A stretch of 64,000 bases of DNA from Hydrogenophilales bacterium (GCA_016195805.1 JACPYT010000003.1:124001-188000); one strand, 5' to 3'; shown: positions 1-9,850, counted from the stretch's first letter. A program made the numbers and translations. Notes: a model not told the origin generated them from the sequence alone.

Positions 1-132
1 GAGATCGCCACGCTCCTGCAACAGGGACGGCCTTCCTGGGCATTGGCTTCAGTGGCGTCGCACGTCATCGGCTCGGTGCTGATGACCCTGGCGGGCATCG
101 CTACCGTGGCCTGGGCGAGGAGCGCGGCATGA
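1..132 (+). CDS. crcB: CrcB/FluC-type fluoride channel, C-terminal fragment (5' end outside window)
   Basis: Frame 1 reads EIATLLQQGRPSWALASVASHVIGSVLMTLAGIATVAWARSAA*, resembling the last CrcB helix; followed by DUF190, a common CrcB neighbour. Confidence 0.7.
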   Translation, partial: EIATLLQQGRPSWALASVASHVIGSVLMTLAGIATVAWARSAA

Positions 133-497
133 GTGCCGACTGTCCGTTCTGCCGGCCAACCGGCATGTTGCTGGAGAACGACCTCGCCTATGCGATCCGC
201 GACACCTCGCCCGCCACCCCCGGCCATCTGCTCGTTCTTCCCCGCCGGCACGTGGCCGACTGGTTCGACACCTCGGCACCGGAACGGCAGGCGATATTCG
301 AACTGGCCGACGCAGCCAGGGCGCGGCTCGACGCCGAGTTCCACCCTGATGGCTATAACTTGGGTATCAACGTGGGCGAGACGGCAGGACAGACCATTTT
401 TCATGTTCACCTGCACCTCATTCCCCGCTACCGGGGCGACGTGGCAAATCCACGCGGCGGCGTGCGGGGCGTGATTCCAGGCAAACAGGGCTATTGA
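129..497 (+). CDS. HIT family hydrolase
   Basis: HIT motif HVHLHLIPR and HLLVLPRRHVADW; ATGA overlap with upstream gene. Confidence 0.93.
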   Translation: MSADCPFCRPTGMLLENDLAYAIRDTSPATPGHLLVLPRRHVADWFDTSAPERQAIFELADAARARLDAEFHPDGYNLGINVGETAGQTIFHVHLHLIPRYRGDVANPRGGVRGVIPGKQGY

Positions 498-509
498 CAA
501 GGAGATTCC

Positions 510-857
510 ATGGAAGGCTGTTTTCTGCGTTTCTACCTGCACGAGAACCAGCGCTGCCACGGCAAGCTGGCCTGGGAATGGCTGCTCGAGCAGGCCAACG
601 GACTCGGCATCCGGGGCGGCTCGACGTTCCGCGCCATGGCCGGTTTCGGCCACCACCATCACTTGATGGAAGACCATTTCTTCGAGCTGGCGGGCAACCT
701 CGCCGTGGAGGTCGAGTTCGTCGTTACCGAACTGGAGTCCGCCAGGTTGCTGGAACTGTTGCATCGGGAAAATATCCGGGTGTTCTATGCCCACATCCCC
801 GCCAGGTTCGGCGTAGTGAACCCCGAAGTCGACGATCTCCCCGAAAACAACAGGTGA
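510..857 (+). CDS. DUF190 (PII-like) protein
   Basis: DUF190-like sequence (FYLHENQRCHGKLAWEWLLEQANGLGIRGGSTFRAMAGFG); AGGAG RBS upstream. Confidence 0.88.
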   Translation: MEGCFLRFYLHENQRCHGKLAWEWLLEQANGLGIRGGSTFRAMAGFGHHHHLMEDHFFELAGNLAVEVEFVVTELESARLLELLHRENIRVFYAHIPARFGVVNPEVDDLPENNR

Positions 858-861
858 CGCC

Positions 862-1080
862 TTGACCGCGATCTGGGCGCAGGCGGCACTCTGGCTGGGG
901 CTGGCCCTGATGGCCACCCTCGTCATGAGGGTGCGCGTGGCACGCCGAGACCTGCTCATCGGCCTCGAAGCCTGGCCGGTCCCTTATTCCATCGCACTGG
1001 AGATTCACTATGGTCGAGAAACTGCTCGTCGTCTTCGATGGTTCGGAATCGGCCCAGGCTGCCTTCGATTTCGCCCTTGA
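862..1080 (+). pseudogene. Possible N-terminal stub of a CPA2/KefB-type cation:proton antiporter
   Basis: TTG-start peptide MTAIWAQAALWLGLALMATLVMRVRVARRDLLIGLEAW resembles an antiporter first helix, then loses similarity and runs into uspA. Confidence 0.35.
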
Positions 1081-1429
1081 CCTGGCCGGCACGTATGGTG
1101 CCGAACTGTTCGTTCTGGCCGCGGCGAGGCCGCCCGAGTTTGGCGAAGAGGTGGAGACCGAGGCCGTGATCGAACAGTCACGACGCCACCACGAGCGCGT
1201 ATTGCAGCCCCTCAAATCCCTCGCGCGGGATCGCAAGGCCCGGTTCGAGGTCAAGGTGGGCCATCCGGCCGAGGCCATCGTGCTCTACGCCGAAGACCCT
1301 GGCATCGACCACATCGTGGTCGGCCATCGCGGCCACGGCCTGTTCGAGCTCTGGCTGATCGGCTCGGTGGCACACCAGGTCATCGCCTACGCGCCTTGCG
1401 CGGTGACGGTGGTACGGCCGCGTGCTTAA
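1010..1429 (+). CDS. Universal stress protein (UspA family)
   Basis: KLLVVFDGSESAQAAFDFALDLA N-terminus and IVVGHRGHG...GSVAHQVIAYAPCAVTVVR ATP-binding motif. Confidence 0.95.
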   Translation: MVEKLLVVFDGSESAQAAFDFALDLAGTYGAELFVLAAARPPEFGEEVETEAVIEQSRRHHERVLQPLKSLARDRKARFEVKVGHPAEAIVLYAEDPGIDHIVVGHRGHGLFELWLIGSVAHQVIAYAPCAVTVVRPRA

Positions 1430-2615
1430 AGCGCTTTTCTCCCTGCCACGCACCGTCTGGTTGCTGGGCTTCGTCAGCCTGTTCAACGACAGCACCAGCG
1501 AGCTGGTGTATCCGCTGGTGCCGCTGTTCCTGACCTCCGTGCTCATGGCGGGACCGAGGGCGCTGGGCCTGATCGAGGGCATCGCCGAAGCCACGGCCAG
1601 CCTGCTGAAGCTCTTCTCCGGGATCATCGTCGACCGCCACGGCCGCGCCAAGGGCTGGGTGCTCGCAGGCTACGGACTGGCGGCGTTGTCGCGGCCGCTG
1701 TTCTACGTCGCAGGCAGCTGGCCGGTGGTGCTTGCGCTGCGCTTCGCCGACCGCGTCGGCAAGGGTCTGCGCACCTCGCCGCGCGATGCCATGCTGGCCG
1801 GCGCGGTCGACGAAACGCGGCGGGGCCTGGCCTTCGGCGTGCACCGCGCGATGGACAACGCCGGCGCAGTCGTCGGCCCGCTGCTGGCAGCGTGGCTGCT
1901 GGCCGAGGGCATGGCCCTGCGCGAGGTGTTCCTGTGGGCGATCGTGCCGGGCATCGTGACCGTCGTGCTGGCGCTCACGATCAAGGAGCCGCCCGCCGCC
2001 GTCCGGCACACATCCAGGCCGTTCTCCTGGCGGCTCGCCGGCTTCCCGCCGGCATTCAGACGCTATCTCGTGGTGCTGGCGCTGTTCACCCTGGGGAACT
2101 CGTCCAACATGTTCCTGCTGTTGCGGGCGAAGGAGCTGGGCCTGCCCGATTACCAGGTGCCGCTGCTGTGGGCACTGACCTCGGGCGTGGCGATGGTCTT
2201 CTCGACGCCGCTCTCGGCCCTGTCCGACCGCCTCGGCCGCACAAGGCTGATCCTCGCCGGCTGGGCGGTCTACGGCCTGTTCTACCTCGGACTGGGCCTG
2301 AACGGATTCCATGCCCTCCTGCTGTGGCCGCTGTTCGCCTTCTATGGCTTTTTCCTCGCCGCCACGGAAGGGGCCGAAAAGGCGCTGGTCGCCGACCTTG
2401 CGCCACCAGACCAGCTCGGCACCGCCTACGGCTGGTTCAACCTCACCGCCGGCGCGATGCTGCTGCCCGCCTCGCTGATCTTCGGCTTGATCTATCAATC
2501 TTCTGGCGCACTCGCGGCCTTCGCGTTCTCCGCGGCCTGCGCCCTTGCGGCTGCGATCCTGTTGCCGCTGTGGGCGCTGCGCGGTGGGCACCTCTTGTTT
2601 TCCCCAACGGAATGA
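1422..2615 (+). CDS. MFS transporter
   Basis: 397 aa, 12-TM hydrophobic pattern; DRVGKGLRTSPRDAMLAG and DRLGRTR motifs; GTG start overlaps uspA stop. Confidence 0.9.
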   Translation: MLKALFSLPRTVWLLGFVSLFNDSTSELVYPLVPLFLTSVLMAGPRALGLIEGIAEATASLLKLFSGIIVDRHGRAKGWVLAGYGLAALSRPLFYVAGSWPVVLALRFADRVGKGLRTSPRDAMLAGAVDETRRGLAFGVHRAMDNAGAVVGPLLAAWLLAEGMALREVFLWAIVPGIVTVVLALTIKEPPAAVRHTSRPFSWRLAGFPPAFRRYLVVLALFTLGNSSNMFLLLRAKELGLPDYQVPLLWALTSGVAMVFSTPLSALSDRLGRTRLILAGWAVYGLFYLGLGLNGFHALLLWPLFAFYGFFLAATEGAEKALVADLAPPDQLGTAYGWFNLTAGAMLLPASLIFGLIYQSSGALAAFAFSAACALAAAILLPLWALRGGHLLFSPTE

Positions 2616-2903
2616 AATGCCTCCATGAGGCCCCATGGGGGTTACCAAGAAAAATGACGAACGGAATCGAAACGCCTGCGTCGTCCCTCATGTGAAACTC
2701 AACGATGCCTTCAGCATCCGCGGCCATGCCGTGCCGAAAACAGTGAGCCGAACGGATCAGTCAAGCGCCTTTCGGCCTACAACGGATTTCACATTCGACT
2801 CCTAATCTCTGCGCCTGTTCACGGTGTCCGGCCTGCCCCGCGTGCCCTCTCGGCAGCGTTGTTCCAGGCCTTCCTCAAGCAAGAGACTGATAGGAGTCAG
2901 AGC

Positions 2904-5084
2904 ATGTCCAGTATCGATCGTCGCACCTTTCTTAAATTGGCCAGTTCCGGGGCGTTGGCAGCTGCCCTCCCCGCCAGCATACAACGGGCCCTGGCCATCC
3001 CTGCCAACAACCGGACCGGGACCATTGCGGATGTCGAGCACATCATCATTCTGACTCAGGAGAATCGGTCGTTCGATCACTACTTCGGCACCCTGCGCGG
3101 CGTACGCGGGTTTTCCGATCCGCGTGCGGTGAAGCTGCCGTCCGGCCTGTCCGTGTGGAACCAGCCCAACGGGGCGGACTCCCTGCTGCCTTTCCGCCCG
3201 CCGCTTGCCAATCTTGGCATGCAGTTCCTGCCAGACCCGCCCCATGGCTGGAACGATTCCCATGCCGCATGGAACGCGGGCAAGTACGATCAGTGGGTGC
3301 CCAGCAAAGGCGTGGTCGCCATGACGTATTACACCCGGCAGGACATTCCCTACCATTTTGCACTGGCGGATGCCTTCACCGTCTGCGATGCCTACCACTG
3401 CTCGTTGATGGGCCCGACCGATCCCAACCGCTACCACATGTGGACCGGCTGGTGCGGCAATGACGGCAATGGCGGCGGCCCGGTCATCACCAACGCCGAG
3501 GCCGGCTACGACTGGTCGACCTACCCCGAGCGCCTGCAGAACGCAGGCATTTCGTGGAAGATCTACCAGGACATCGGCGACGGCCTGGATGCAGCCGGCT
3601 ACTGGGGCTGGACCAGCGATCCGTACATCGGCAACTACGGCGACAACTCGCTGCTCTATTTCCATCAATACCAGAATGCGCAGCCCGGCGATCCGCTTGC
3701 CGATTTCGCCAAGACCGGCACCAACATCCTGGCGCAGAACCGCGATCCGTCGAGACTGCTCGACCGCTTCCGCGAGGACGTGAGCACCGGCAATCTGCCG
3801 CAGGTGTCCTGGATCAATGCCCCCGAGGCCTTCAGCGAACATCCGAATTTCCCGCCCAACTACGGGGCGTGGTACATCGCCCAGTTCATCGACATCCTGG
3901 CCTCCAACCCGGAGGTGTGGAGCAAGACGGTGCTGTTCGTCAACTACGATGAAAACGGCGGCTTCTTCGATCACCAGGTTCCGCCCACCCCGCCGCAATC
4001 GGCCGACCAGGGCGCCTCGACGGTCGATGCGATGGACGAGATCTTCCCCGGCGATGCCAGCCACCCGAGCGCGCCCTACGGGCTGGGCAACCGCGTGCCG
4101 ATGATTGTGGTGTCGCCGTGGAGCAAGGGCGGCTGGGTCAACTCGCAGGTGTTCGACCATACCTCGCTCATCCGCTTCATCGAGGCGCGCTTCGCCGAGG
4201 ATCATCCGGAACTGGTCGAGAGCAACATCACCGCGTGGCGCCGTGCGGTGGCGGGAGACCTTACCTCGGCATTCAATTTCGCCACGCCCAATGCCGCGCC
4301 CGTGCCGCTGCCGGACACCGCGTCCTATCTGCCGACCGACCTGGTCCGTCACCCGAGCTACGTGCCCGTTGCCCCGGCGGCACAGGCGCTCCCGGGCCAG
4401 GAGAAAGGCGTGCGCCCGGCACGTGCACTGCCGTACGAACTGCATGCCCATGGGGCGGTCGACGCCGGCGACGGCGCGTTCCGCATCGACTTCGGCAATA
4501 CGGGCGAGGCAACGGCAGTCTTTCACGTGCGCGCCGGCAATGGCGATGAGGCCCCTCGCAGCTACACGGTTGAGCCCGGCAAACAGCTTGCCGGCGTTTG
4601 GGAAGTCACCTCGGCCGGCGCGTCCGATTACGATCTTTCGGTCTACGGACCCAACGGCTTTCTGCGCGCCTTCAAGGGCGGCATCTCGGGGGCGCACCGG
4701 GCAAGGCTCGATGTCCGGGTCCGCTACGATGAAAGCGGCCGGGGCATCGTGCTGGCGATCACCAATAAAGCCTTGCACACGGCGAAGGTTCACGTCCTCG
4801 ACCAGTACACCGGACGGCACATCGAAGCCGAACTCAAGCCCGGTGCGGACGTCGCGAAGCACTGGTCGCTGCAGCGCGCCTTCGGCTGGTACGACCTGGT
4901 CGTCACGGTCGAAGGGGATGCCGGCTTCGCATACCAGTTTGCCGGCCACGTTGAAACCGGGAAAGGCAGCATCAGCGATCCGGCGATGGGCGGGCTTGCC
5001 CTGGACGACCTCTCCGGCCTTGAGGGCCGCGATGCCGATCACGACGCAACCCCGGCCATGGCGCGTTCCGACCGGGAGCGTTGA
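2904..5084 (+). CDS. TAT-exported phosphocholine-specific phospholipase C-like phosphoesterase
   Basis: Twin-arginine signal DRRTFLKLASSGALAAALP; ILTQENRSFDHYFGTLRGVRGF, YDENGGFFDHQVPP, VPMIVVSPW motifs; C-terminal beta domains; AGGAG RBS before ATG 2904. Confidence 0.9.
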   Translation: MSSIDRRTFLKLASSGALAAALPASIQRALAIPANNRTGTIADVEHIIILTQENRSFDHYFGTLRGVRGFSDPRAVKLPSGLSVWNQPNGADSLLPFRPPLANLGMQFLPDPPHGWNDSHAAWNAGKYDQWVPSKGVVAMTYYTRQDIPYHFALADAFTVCDAYHCSLMGPTDPNRYHMWTGWCGNDGNGGGPVITNAEAGYDWSTYPERLQNAGISWKIYQDIGDGLDAAGYWGWTSDPYIGNYGDNSLLYFHQYQNAQPGDPLADFAKTGTNILAQNRDPSRLLDRFREDVSTGNLPQVSWINAPEAFSEHPNFPPNYGAWYIAQFIDILASNPEVWSKTVLFVNYDENGGFFDHQVPPTPPQSADQGASTVDAMDEIFPGDASHPSAPYGLGNRVPMIVVSPWSKGGWVNSQVFDHTSLIRFIEARFAEDHPELVESNITAWRRAVAGDLTSAFNFATPNAAPVPLPDTASYLPTDLVRHPSYVPVAPAAQALPGQEKGVRPARALPYELHAHGAVDAGDGAFRIDFGNTGEATAVFHVRAGNGDEAPRSYTVEPGKQLAGVWEVTSAGASDYDLSVYGPNGFLRAFKGGISGAHRARLDVRVRYDESGRGIVLAITNKALHTAKVHVLDQYTGRHIEAELKPGADVAKHWSLQRAFGWYDLVVTVEGDAGFAYQFAGHVETGKGSISDPAMGGLALDDLSGLEGRDADHDATPAMARSDRER

Positions 5085-5087
5085 CAT

Positions 5088-5141
5088 CCCCGTGCGAGGG
5101 CAGAGGCGCCACGCCCCTGCCCTCGCGGGTGACCGGTTTTT
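5088..5141 (+). terminator. Intrinsic terminator-like hairpin
   Basis: CGAGGGCAG (5095-5103) pairs with CTGCCCTCG (5117-5125), extended by CCCG/CGGG; TTTTTA about 8 nt downstream. Confidence 0.55.
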
Positions 5142-5176
5142 ATGGGCCCGATCCGGCCGCTGTTTGAACGTTGCGG

Positions 5177-6550
5177 CTACTTTTGCATGCCGGGCCGGGA
5201 GGTGATCTGGTAGCGGTTTCCGCCGCACTTCTTGGCCTCGTACATCGCTTCGTCGGCATAGCGGATCAGCTGCTTGTAATCGTCGCTGTGGTCGGGATAC
5301 AGCGCGACCCCAATGCTCGGAAAGACCTGCACCCGGTGGCCGGCCAAGTCAAAGGGCCGGGCGAGGGCAGCACGGATTTTTTCGGCAACCAGCAGGGCCT
5401 GCTCCGGCTGGGGAATGCCGTGGAGCAGCACGAGAAACTCGTCGCCGCCGACGCGCCCGACCGTATCCGATTCGCGTACGCACTGCTTGAGGCGGTGGGC
5501 CACTTCCTGCAGCAGGAGGTCGCCGACGGGGTGCCCCAGGGTGTCGTTCACCTGCTTGAACTTGTCGAGATCGAGATAGAGCAGGGCCAGCGGGGTCTGG
5601 TTGCGTGCAGCCCAGTTCAGCGAAGTCTGCAGGCGATCGTGGAACAGTTCGCGGTTGGGTAGATCGGTCAGCGGGTCGTGGCGCGCGATGTGCTGCAGCC
5701 AGCTCTCCATCTGTTTGCGTTCGATCACGGGTGCGATCTGGGTGGCGACGAACTGCAGCAGCTCGATATCCTCTTTGGTATATCGAATCTCGGCGGAATA
5801 GCTCTGCACCACCAGGGCACCGACGACGCCTTTTTTTGCGTTGAGCGGAACACCCAGCCAGTTCATGACCCCCTTGCCCATATCGGGCCGGGCATACCCG
5901 ATTGGCGCTCCGCCGGCATCATGCGCCAGGAGCATGACGTGTCCGGCGCGGATGATCTCCGCGCAGAGTGCCGTCGAATCCAGCTTTTGCGGTGCGGGTG
6001 CCTGGTCGTATTCGTCGACGTAGTAAGGAAAGCTCAGTTCGTCCTTGTGCTCGTCGTAAAGCGCCACGAAGAAATTGACCGCCGGCAACAACCCGCCAAG
6101 GATCTGGTGGATTTGCTGAAACAGGGTGACCAGGTCCTCACCCCAGTGCGCGGCTTCTGAAATGGCATAGAGTGCGGCCTGCATGGAGTCGGCGCGCTTG
6201 CGTTCGGTCACGTCACGTGCCACGGCCACCCTCACCTGGTCCGCCTCCGACCACCGTGCCGACCACATGATATGAACGACCTTGCCGTCCTTGCGCACAT
6301 AGCGGTTCTCGAAATATGGCTGGGGACGTCCGGCGACGATGTCGTCGACCTGCTGCAGCGTCCGCGGCCGATCCTCGGGAAACACAAAATCGATCATCGG
6401 CTTGCCAAGCATTTCCTCCGGAGGGTAGCCAAAAATCCGTTCGCTCGCAGCACTGACAAAAATAAAACGTCCCTCTGTGTCCACGACGCAGACGGCGTCG
6501 AGCAGCAGATCCATGACGTTGCTCAGGGGGACGGGATGACTGGTCTTCAT
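5177..6550 (-). CDS. PAS-GAF-GGDEF diguanylate cyclase
   Basis: PAS then GAF-like region; RESD-x5-GGDEF intact I-site and active site. Confidence 0.92.
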   Translation of the reverse strand: MKTSHPVPLSNVMDLLLDAVCVVDTEGRFIFVSAASERIFGYPPEEMLGKPMIDFVFPEDRPRTLQQVDDIVAGRPQPYFENRYVRKDGKVVHIMWSARWSEADQVRVAVARDVTERKRADSMQAALYAISEAAHWGEDLVTLFQQIHQILGGLLPAVNFFVALYDEHKDELSFPYYVDEYDQAPAPQKLDSTALCAEIIRAGHVMLLAHDAGGAPIGYARPDMGKGVMNWLGVPLNAKKGVVGALVVQSYSAEIRYTKEDIELLQFVATQIAPVIERKQMESWLQHIARHDPLTDLPNRELFHDRLQTSLNWAARNQTPLALLYLDLDKFKQVNDTLGHPVGDLLLQEVAHRLKQCVRESDTVGRVGGDEFLVLLHGIPQPEQALLVAEKIRAALARPFDLAGHRVQVFPSIGVALYPDHSDDYKQLIRYADEAMYEAKKCGGNRYQITSRPGMQK

Positions 6551-6896
6551 GTGACGGTGTTAATTTCGCTGACAGCCGGCCGGGGACGGATGCAGGTATT
6601 CAAGGCCAGTATAGATGTTTGTCAGCGTCCACGTCTGTCTCGATCGCCGTTACGCGCCCCAACGTCCTGTCACCTGATTGGCCTATTCTAGCCCTTGACG
6701 CCACGAATCCTGCGCAACCTTCAAACCGACGGGCTGTCGGCCCGGGCAAACCGGCGCGCCGACAGTCTTTCGCTCGCACCTCGTGCGCCAGGCGTGTATG
6801 GTCAAGCCTCAGGCAAATCTTGGAACACCTTGCCTCAACACACCGGCACGCTGGAATGGCACGAAAGCACCTTAGCGCAGATCAGGTTCATGAACG

Positions 6897-7838
6897 ATGA
6901 GTGACATAGCAAAAGACGGAGAAATCGACAGCGCGGTCTACAAGACCCTGCTGGAATCCACCCAGGCCATCCCCTGGAAAATCGACTGGCAAACCATGCG
7001 CTTCGCCTACATCGGACCGCAGATCGAGGGCCTGCTCGGCTGGTCGCCGGCAAGCTGGGTGAGCGTGGAGGACTGGGCGACACGCATCCACCCCGAGGAC
7101 CGGGAACGGGTGGTGAATTTCTGCGTCGCGCAGTCCAAGGCAGGAACCGACCACGAGGCAGACTACCGTGCGCTGACGCGGGGCGGCGATCACGTATGGA
7201 TTCGCGATGTGATGCATGTGGTGCGCAACGAAAACGGCGAGGTCGATTCGCTGGTCGGATTCATGTTCGACATCAGCGAGCGCAAAAAAACCGAAGAACA
7301 GCTGATCGTCCTGCAGAATGAACTGGAAGCCCTGTCGTTCAAGGACGGGCTGACCGGCGTCGCCAACCGGCGCAGGTTCGATTCCATCCTGGAAGTGGAA
7401 TGGGCCAATGCGCGGCGCAACAACCAGCCGCTCTCGGTCATCATGCTCGACATCGATCATTTCAAGCAATACAACGACCACTATGGGCACCTCCAGGGAG
7501 ACGCCTGCCTGAAACAGGTCGCGCAAGTTCTGAATTCGGCCGCCACCCGGGCACGCGATCTCTTTGCCCGTTTTGGCGGGGAGGAATTCGTGCTGGTGCT
7601 GCCCGAGACGGACGAGAAAGCGGCAGCCAAGATCGCCGAGCGATGCCGCAATCTGGTTTTCAAGGAACAGATCGCCCACGCAGCCTCGCCGGCCGGCCAG
7701 ATCCTGACGGTGAGCATCGGGGTGAGTTCCATTACGCCCTCACACCAGGATGACCCTTTCAGATTCATCGAAGAAGCGGACAGACGGCTTTATCAGGCGA
7801 AGCAGCACGGCCGCAACTGCATCGTCAAAAGCAGTTAG
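6897..7838 (+). CDS. PAS-GGDEF diguanylate cyclase
   Basis: PAS/PAC; RARD-x5-GGEEF; GVANRRRF and MLDIDHFKQYND motifs. Confidence 0.93.
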   Translation: MSDIAKDGEIDSAVYKTLLESTQAIPWKIDWQTMRFAYIGPQIEGLLGWSPASWVSVEDWATRIHPEDRERVVNFCVAQSKAGTDHEADYRALTRGGDHVWIRDVMHVVRNENGEVDSLVGFMFDISERKKTEEQLIVLQNELEALSFKDGLTGVANRRRFDSILEVEWANARRNNQPLSVIMLDIDHFKQYNDHYGHLQGDACLKQVAQVLNSAATRARDLFARFGGEEFVLVLPETDEKAAAKIAERCRNLVFKEQIAHAASPAGQILTVSIGVSSITPSHQDDPFRFIEEADRRLYQAKQHGRNCIVKSS

Positions 7839-7949
7839 GCCCGCCTGGCGGGACGCCCCGCGTGCGGCCGGTGGCGCCGTCTGGCCAGAGGCAACATAAG
7901 GAGAGGCTCGGGTCTTGATTTGGCCGGATGCGGGTCTAAATTAAGTGTG

Positions 7950-7967
7950 TAGTCGCAATGGCGACTA
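7950..7967 (+). promoter_or_regulatory. Perfect hairpin in hsp20 leader
   Basis: TAGTCGC-AATG-GCGACTA, 7-bp stem, about 40 nt before ATG 8007. Confidence 0.4.
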
Positions 7968-8006
7968 AAACCCGTGTCCCAAACCTGTTTTAAAGGAGAA
8001 GAAGTC

Positions 8007-8450
8007 ATGGCCAACCTCTCGCGTTACGATCCCTTGAGTCTCGCCCGCATTGATCCCTTCGGCGATATCGACGATCTGTTCAAGGGCTTTTTCGTGCGCC
8101 CCGCGCTTCTCGAAGGCCAGCCGCAGATGCAGATCAAGATGGACGTGAAGGAAAACGACGACGCCTATACCGTACACGCCGACATTCCGGGCGTGAAGAA
8201 GGAAGACATCCAGGTCAGCATCGAAGGCAACCAGGTTTCGATCAGTGCCGAAACCAAGACGGAAAAGGAAGAGAAAAAAGGTGAAAAAGTGCTGCGTTCC
8301 GAACGTTACTTCGGCAAGGTCGCGCGCAGTTTCACGCTAGCGCACGATGTCGATGAAGCCAAGGCCCAGGCCAAGTACAGCGACGGCGTGCTGGAACTGA
8401 CGCTGCCGAAAAAGGCCACCACAGCGTCTAGGAAACTGGCGGTCCAGTAA
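8007..8450 (+). CDS. Hsp20/alpha-crystallin family small heat shock protein
   Basis: Alpha-crystallin domain (ADIPGVKKEDIQVSIEGNQVSI, SDGVLELTLPKK); AAAGGAG RBS. Confidence 0.96.
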   Translation: MANLSRYDPLSLARIDPFGDIDDLFKGFFVRPALLEGQPQMQIKMDVKENDDAYTVHADIPGVKKEDIQVSIEGNQVSISAETKTEKEEKKGEKVLRSERYFGKVARSFTLAHDVDEAKAQAKYSDGVLELTLPKKATTASRKLAVQ

Positions 8451-8469
8451 TTCCCCGGAAACGCGACGA

Positions 8470-8499
8470 AGGGCGACGCGATTGGGCGTCGCCTTTTTT
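8470..8499 (+). terminator. Rho-independent terminator of hsp20
   Basis: GGCGACGC (8472-8479) pairs with GCGTCGCC (8486-8493), then T6. Confidence 0.85.
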
Positions 8500-8522
8500 G
8501 TCGGCACGCCCGCAATCACCCC

Positions 8523-9844
8523 GTGGAAATCCTGCTCCTCAGCGCGCTGATCATCCTGAATGGCGCGTTCGCCATGTCCGAAATCGCGCTGGTGACGGCG
8601 CGCCGAGCGCGGCTGGCGAAGCTGGCCGAGCAGGGCGACAACGCGGCAAGCCTTGCCCTGAAACTGCACGACAACCCGACGCACTTCCTGTCGACGGTGC
8701 AGGTCGGCATCACTTCGATCGGCATCCTCAACGGCATCGTCGGCGAGGCCGTGCTGGCCGAACCGCTGTCGCACTGGCTGCAGTCGTTCGGGGCGGAAGC
8801 CTGCGCCAGCCGCATCGCTGCGACCGCGCTGGTGGTGGTCGCCATCACCTACGTGTCGATCGTCATCGGCGAGCTGGTACCCAAGCGCATCGGCCAGTTC
8901 AATCCCGAGGGCATCGCGCGGCGGGTAGCGCACCCGATGTATTGGCTGGCGCTGGCGGCACGGCCGTTCGTGCGCCTGCTGGCCGGGTCGACCGACGCGA
9001 TCCTGCGGCGGCTGGGCAAGCAGCCCTCCAGCCAGGAAGGCGTGATCGAGGAGGAAATCCACGCGCTGCTGGAAGAAGGCTCGGAGAGCGGCGCGATCGA
9101 ACGGCAGGAGCACGACATGGTGCGCAACGTGTTCCGGCTGGACGAGCGGCCGATCAACTCGCTGATGGTTCCGCGCGCCGACATCGTCTACCTCGACACG
9201 ACCCTGCCGCTGGAGGACAACCTGCGGCGCGTCGCCGAATCCGAGCACTCGCGCTTCCCGGTCTGCCGCGACGGGCTCGCTGAGGTGCTCGGCATCCTCA
9301 GCGCCAAGCAGCTGCTCAACCAGACGCTGAAAGGCGGCCCCGCCGACCTGACCGCGCAGCTGCTGCCGGCGGTGTTGTTCCGGAAAGCCTCAGCGGGATG
9401 GATCTGCTGGAGCAGTTCCGCGCGTCAGACGCCCACATGGTGCTGATCATCGACGAATACGGCGAGATCAACGGGCTGGTGACGCTGCAGGATGTGCTGG
9501 AAGCAGTGACCGGAGAGTTCAAGCCGCGCAGCCAGGAGGACGCCTGGGCGGTGCAGCGCGAGGATGGCTCCTGGCTGCTCGACGGCCTGATCCCCCTTCC
9601 CGAACTCAAGGACAAGCTGGAACTGAAGAGCGTGCCGGAAGAAGGCAAGGGACGCTATCACACGCTGAGCGGGCTGGTGATGTGGCTATCCGGACGGCTG
9701 CCGCAGACCGGCGACGTAATGACCTGGGAAAACTGGTGGCTGGAAGTCGTCGACCTCGACGGCAAGCGCATCGACAAGGTGCTCGCCACGCCGGTCGCGC
9801 CTGCCGAAATCCCGCCCCCCGGCACGCCTGCCGGGCCAGCCTGA
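8523..9844 (+). pseudogene. CNNM/CorC-HlyC family protein (DUF21-CBS-CorC_HlyC), split by a frameshift near 9380
   Basis: ORF 8523-9446 has DUF21/CBS up to TAQLLPAVL, then out of frame; ORF 9398-9844 continues MDLLEQFRASDAHMVLIIDEYGEINGLVTLQDVLEAVTGEF. Confidence 0.85.
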
Positions 9845-9850
9845 TCCCGG

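Noticed and set aside
2802-5228. 808-aa minus-strand ORF
   Set aside because: Shadow of the phospholipase C-like gene; low-complexity, no recognisable domain, typical high-GC antisense ORF
6744-6752. GGGCAAACC near a diguanylate cyclase, considered as a GEMM c-di-GMP riboswitch
   Set aside because: The second conserved block (GGGACGCAAAGCC-like) and receptor stem are not found downstream
6855-6872. TGGCACG considered as the -24 element of a sigma-54 promoter for the PAS-GGDEF gene
   Set aside because: No TTGC at the correct -12 spacing
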